In this document: piece after piece, positions 62,076 to 64,000 of the stretch
How the letters are laid out: every line of letters starts with the position of its first letter
Position numbering within the stretch: position 1 is the stretch's first letter
Translations under genes and position numbers: made by a program
The notes under the pieces: generated by a model
Seen by the model: only the letters and a program-made list of their open reading frames with translations
What the model was told of the DNA's origin: nothing
Database searches by the model: none
Origin: an uncultured Rhizobiaceae group bacterium
Lineage (GTDB): Bacteria; Pseudomonadota; Alphaproteobacteria; Rhizobiales; Rhizobiaceae
Assembly: GCA_938044775.1 (NCBI GenBank)
Contig: CALIOE010000061.1
Span: 37,850-101,849, forward strand
DNA length: 64,000 nucleotides
Direction of reading: 5' to 3'

Positions 62076-62824
62076 CCGGGACTTTTAAGGCCGATTCTGA
62101 CCTCGTGACCGAAGTCCGCCCCGCAGTTAACTTTGGCGAGCGGGTCGGGACAGTAAGCCCCGATATTCTGCTGCTGCATTATACCGGCATGGACAGCGCT
62201 GACGGCGCTCTGAAGTGGCTGTGTTGCGAGGAAAGCGGCGTCTCATGTCACTACTATATTTATCAAGACGGTCACATGGTGCAGCTCGTGCCGGAAAACA
62301 AGCGGGCTCATCACGCGGGCAAAAGTTTTTGGGCGGGCGACACAGACATAAATTCACGCTCGATTGGCATCGAGATAGTCAATGCGGGACACCAGGGCGG
62401 TTTGCCGGATTTTCCGATTGAACAGATGAAATCTGTGGCAAAACTTTGCCGTGACATCATCAGTCGCCACCACATTTCCGCTCGCAACGTGCTGGCTCAC
62501 TCCGATGTTGCTCCTGGCCGCAAGGAAGATCCTGGCGAAAAATTTGATTGGGCGTGGCTGGCGCAACAGGGGGTTGGGCACCACGTTGCACCGACCCCGG
62601 TCGGTTCGGGTCGGTTCTTCGCGCCGGGCGATCAGGGAGAGCCGGTGGAAGCGCTTCAGAGCATGCTGGCGGTTTACGGTTATAATATTGATATTACAGG
62701 GTTATTCGATGAAAAAACCCGGATTGTTGTTGAGGCTTTTCAGCGTCATTTCAGGCAGGAACAGGTTGATGGGGTCGCCGATGTGTCGACAATTGATACC
62801 CTTCATCGCCTCATTAATGATTGA
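62072..62824 (+). CDS. N-acetylmuramoyl-L-alanine amidase, AmpD-like with PG-binding domain
   Basis: 250 residues from a GTG overlapping the djlA-like stop. An Amidase_2 domain (~25-160) has zinc-binding His in LLHYTGM and in VLAHSDVAPGRKEDPG (with the conserved Asp), and SIGIEIVN carries the catalytic Glu. A C-terminal PG_binding_1 domain follows (GDQGEPVEALQSMLAVYGY, TRIVVEAFQRHFR). No signal peptide, so probably cytoplasmic, recycling anhydro-muropeptides as AmpD does. Confidence 0.94.
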   Translation: MTGTFKADSDLVTEVRPAVNFGERVGTVSPDILLLHYTGMDSADGALKWLCCEESGVSCHYYIYQDGHMVQLVPENKRAHHAGKSFWAGDTDINSRSIGIEIVNAGHQGGLPDFPIEQMKSVAKLCRDIISRHHISARNVLAHSDVAPGRKEDPGEKFDWAWLAQQGVGHHVAPTPVGSGRFFAPGDQGEPVEALQSMLAVYGYNIDITGLFDEKTRIVVEAFQRHFRQEQVDGVADVSTIDTLHRLIND

Positions 62825-62861
62825 TTAAGCCTGTTTGTTTATCTTTCGTTAAGGAAGGTTA

Positions 62862-62880
62862 ATGTTACAGGCTGTAACAT
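62862..62880. promoter_or_regulatory. Perfect 19-bp palindrome between amidase and transglycosylase genes
   Basis: ATGTTACAG-G-CTGTAACAT, nine-base arms with one central base. It follows the amidase stop by 37 bp and precedes the lytic transglycosylase by ~140 bp. There is no T-run, and the one-base loop does not suit a terminator, so an operator is more likely. TTAA-N6-TTAA overlaps its left edge. Confidence 0.5.
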
Positions 62881-63021
62881 CAACTGATCGCGATGGCCTT
62901 GTCCGTCCTAATTCCTGCCTGCTTTAACGGCTTTTGGAGATACAGAGACGCGTCGCGGCTCACGAAGATATTCGATTTCCGGGTTTGCGGGTTAACACCC
63001 GTATATAGTGAGAGTTTGATT

Positions 63022-63831
63022 ATGAAGTTTTTTCGCCTTGCGTTTTTAGCTATTGTTCTTCCCTTTGTTTTAACAGCTTGCCAGACCAGCCAGTCGGCGA
63101 CTTCCAGCTATGGTGGCTCGGCACTGGGGAAAAAACCGGTCAAGTCTGCCAAGGCTGCAAGCGGTGAACGACGGGTCATCAAGTCTTATACAGCAGCGAT
63201 CCGTTTCGAAGAGCCGGCCTACAATCTGAGCCGACGCTATTCTCCTCCAAGAAAACGCTCCGCCGTGGCAACGCCACATACGGCGCGTCCTGACGAAGCT
63301 GATATCGCACCTTCGTTACGCAAGCCGACCAAGTCATCTAAGGCCAAGCGTCTGACGCCGAAAACAATCAAGGTTTTTGCCAAACGCAACAAGGTCGTCA
63401 AACGCAGCCGCAAAAAGGTGCGCAAGGCGCGTCGTGTTGCCAAGTCGTCGTCGCGCCGCACACGGTACAACTCGCTTATTCGCAAGTATGCGCGGGCAAA
63501 CGGCGTTCCTGTGCGGCTCGCCATGGCGGTGGTTCAGGTCGAGTCCAATCACAATGCCCGCGCCCGGGGCCGCGCTGGAGAGATTGGCTTGATGCAAATC
63601 ATGCCGCGTACCGCGCGCGGTATTGGCTATCGCGGAAAGATGTCCAATCTCTACAACCCTGCAACCAATTTGCGCTACGGCATGAAGTATCTCGGCAAGG
63701 CCTATCGGCTGGGTGGTCGTTCCACTTGCGGAGCCATCCTCAAATACAATGCCGGCCATGGCGCCAAGCGTATGAACCCAATCAGCCGCAAGTACTGCCA
63801 GCGCGTCCAGCGTATTCTGCGTAGCAGCTGA
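63022..63831 (+). CDS. Lipoprotein lytic transglycosylase (SLT domain)
   Basis: 269 residues from the ATG at 63022. The lipobox LTAC gives a Cys-anchored lipoprotein. A long Lys/Arg/Ser/Pro-rich linker follows (~25-150), then the SLT domain with catalytic Glu in VVQVESNHNARARG, the GLMQIMPRTARG block and NLRYGMKYLGKAY, ending CGAILKYNAGHG. It cleaves the glycan backbone of peptidoglycan with release of anhydromuropeptides, the substrates recycled by the adjacent AmpD-like amidase. The very basic linker may bind anionic wall or membrane. The upstream open frame of 43 codons has no lipobox. Confidence 0.95.
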   Translation: MKFFRLAFLAIVLPFVLTACQTSQSATSSYGGSALGKKPVKSAKAASGERRVIKSYTAAIRFEEPAYNLSRRYSPPRKRSAVATPHTARPDEADIAPSLRKPTKSSKAKRLTPKTIKVFAKRNKVVKRSRKKVRKARRVAKSSSRRTRYNSLIRKYARANGVPVRLAMAVVQVESNHNARARGRAGEIGLMQIMPRTARGIGYRGKMSNLYNPATNLRYGMKYLGKAYRLGGRSTCGAILKYNAGHGAKRMNPISRKYCQRVQRILRSS

Positions 63832-63855
63832 TCGTTTTCAATATGGATCTTTCAA

Positions 63856-63882
63856 AACCCGGCTCTCGCAGCCGGGTTTTTT
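63856..63882 (+). terminator. Rho-independent terminator after the transglycosylase gene
   Basis: AACCCGGCT-CTCGC-AGCCGGGTT, a nine-base-pair stem with T-run to 63882. It separates the cell-wall block from rnpB. Confidence 0.93.
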
Positions 63883-63901
63883 GTCTGGCATGTAAATCTA
63901 T

Positions 63902-63929
63902 TTGACCCAGGCTTCCAATCGCGCGACAC
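63902..63929 (+). promoter_or_regulatory. Possible rnpB promoter
   Basis: TTGACC, 16 bases, GACACA; the -35 is good and the -10 poor. The expected start, about 63936, agrees with the RNase P RNA 5' end. Confidence 0.35.
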
Positions 63930-63937
63930 AACGGCGT

Positions 63938-64000
63938 CAGCTGGCTGGACGACCGCCTCCGGCAGGGCCGCAAGGCAGCAGGGGGAGGAAAGTCCGGGCT
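63938..64000 (+). ncRNA. rnpB: RNase P RNA, 5' portion, cut by window end
   Basis: CAGCTGGCTGGACGACCGC is the P1/P2 strand of alphaproteobacterial RNase P RNA, then a GC hairpin (P3) and the universally conserved GAGGAAAGTCCGGGCT of P4 at the last bases. The catalytic core and 3' half lie beyond the window. It is a ribozyme that processes tRNA 5' ends. Confidence 0.95.

Noticed and set aside
62849..62862. TTAA-GGAAGG-TTAA before the transglycosylase gene
   Set aside because: Spacing is six bases instead of seven, so it is not counted as a CtrA site.
1..64000. Search for CRISPR arrays, insertion sequences, integrases or phage genes
   Set aside because: No regularly spaced repeats, transposase or integrase motifs, or terminal inverted repeats with target duplications were seen.

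Overview
The window reads as a chromosomal segment of an alphaproteobacterium, most likely of the order Hyphomicrobiales (Rhizobiales). The signs are a stand-alone RibH2-type lumazine synthase behind an FMN riboswitch, an extensin-like C-terminal protein, an alphaproteobacterial RNase P RNA start at the right edge next to J-domain and amidase genes, CtrA-type TTAA-N7-TTAA sites, and many SDR, DMT-exporter and ABC-sugar genes. I see no phage, plasmid, insertion sequence, CRISPR array, rRNA or complete tRNA. Genes lie on both strands in short operons.

Layout: 1-3.7 kb holds a truncated TPR/beta-barrel outer-membrane protein next to a CHASE2-adenylate cyclase. 3.9-9.3 kb has an acyl-CoA ligase, a phosphohexomutase overlapping an SDR, and an MFS transporter. 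9.3-15.5 kb has a TerC protein, an SDR / DUF1365 / FAD-oxidoreductase group of the kind found around lipid-modification genes (but without a cfa methyltransferase), a periplasmic alpha/beta hydrolase overlapping a DMT exporter, and a small secreted Cys protein. 15.7-20.4 kb has a class III CoA-transferase, a hydrolase/SDR pair and the ribosome-associated ABC-F protein EttA. 20.4-23.7 kb pairs an N-acyl-amino-acid (FeeM-like, LuxI-fold) synthase with a GGDEF-EAL protein. 23.8-27.4 kb has a DMT exporter, DUF2293, an ArsR-methyltransferase fusion and an amidase. 27.6-30.3 kb is a Cpx-like envelope-stress operon (Spy/CpxP-like protein, response regulator, kinase) with a CpxR-type box upstream.

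30.6-40.4 kb is a sugar or polyol catabolic island: a ribose-type ABC importer and an SDR transcribed leftward; a split transketolase, an FGGY kinase, a SorC-type regulator and a second SDR transcribed rightward. The two arms are divergent, and each promoter carries a GAATAATTAT element just downstream of its predicted start. 40.4-53.4 kb has FMN-riboswitch-controlled RibH, a LysR/DUF1330 divergent pair, a YghU-type glutathione transferase, an extensin-like protein, a fused oxoprolinase (HyuA-HyuB) with a divergent MarR-like regulator, and a LysR/SHMT-like divergent pair. 53.6-57.7 kb has a TPR protein with a putative DNA-binding N-terminus, an orphan LuxR-type regulator and a long coiled-coil protein with a CtrA-type box. 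57.9-64 kb has an aldo/keto reductase, a DMT exporter/methyltransferase pair, a fasciclin protein, then a cell-wall block (TerB-J-domain protein, AmpD-like amidase, lipoprotein lytic transglycosylase) that ends in the start of rnpB. In related genomes the dcw cell-division cluster tends to follow.
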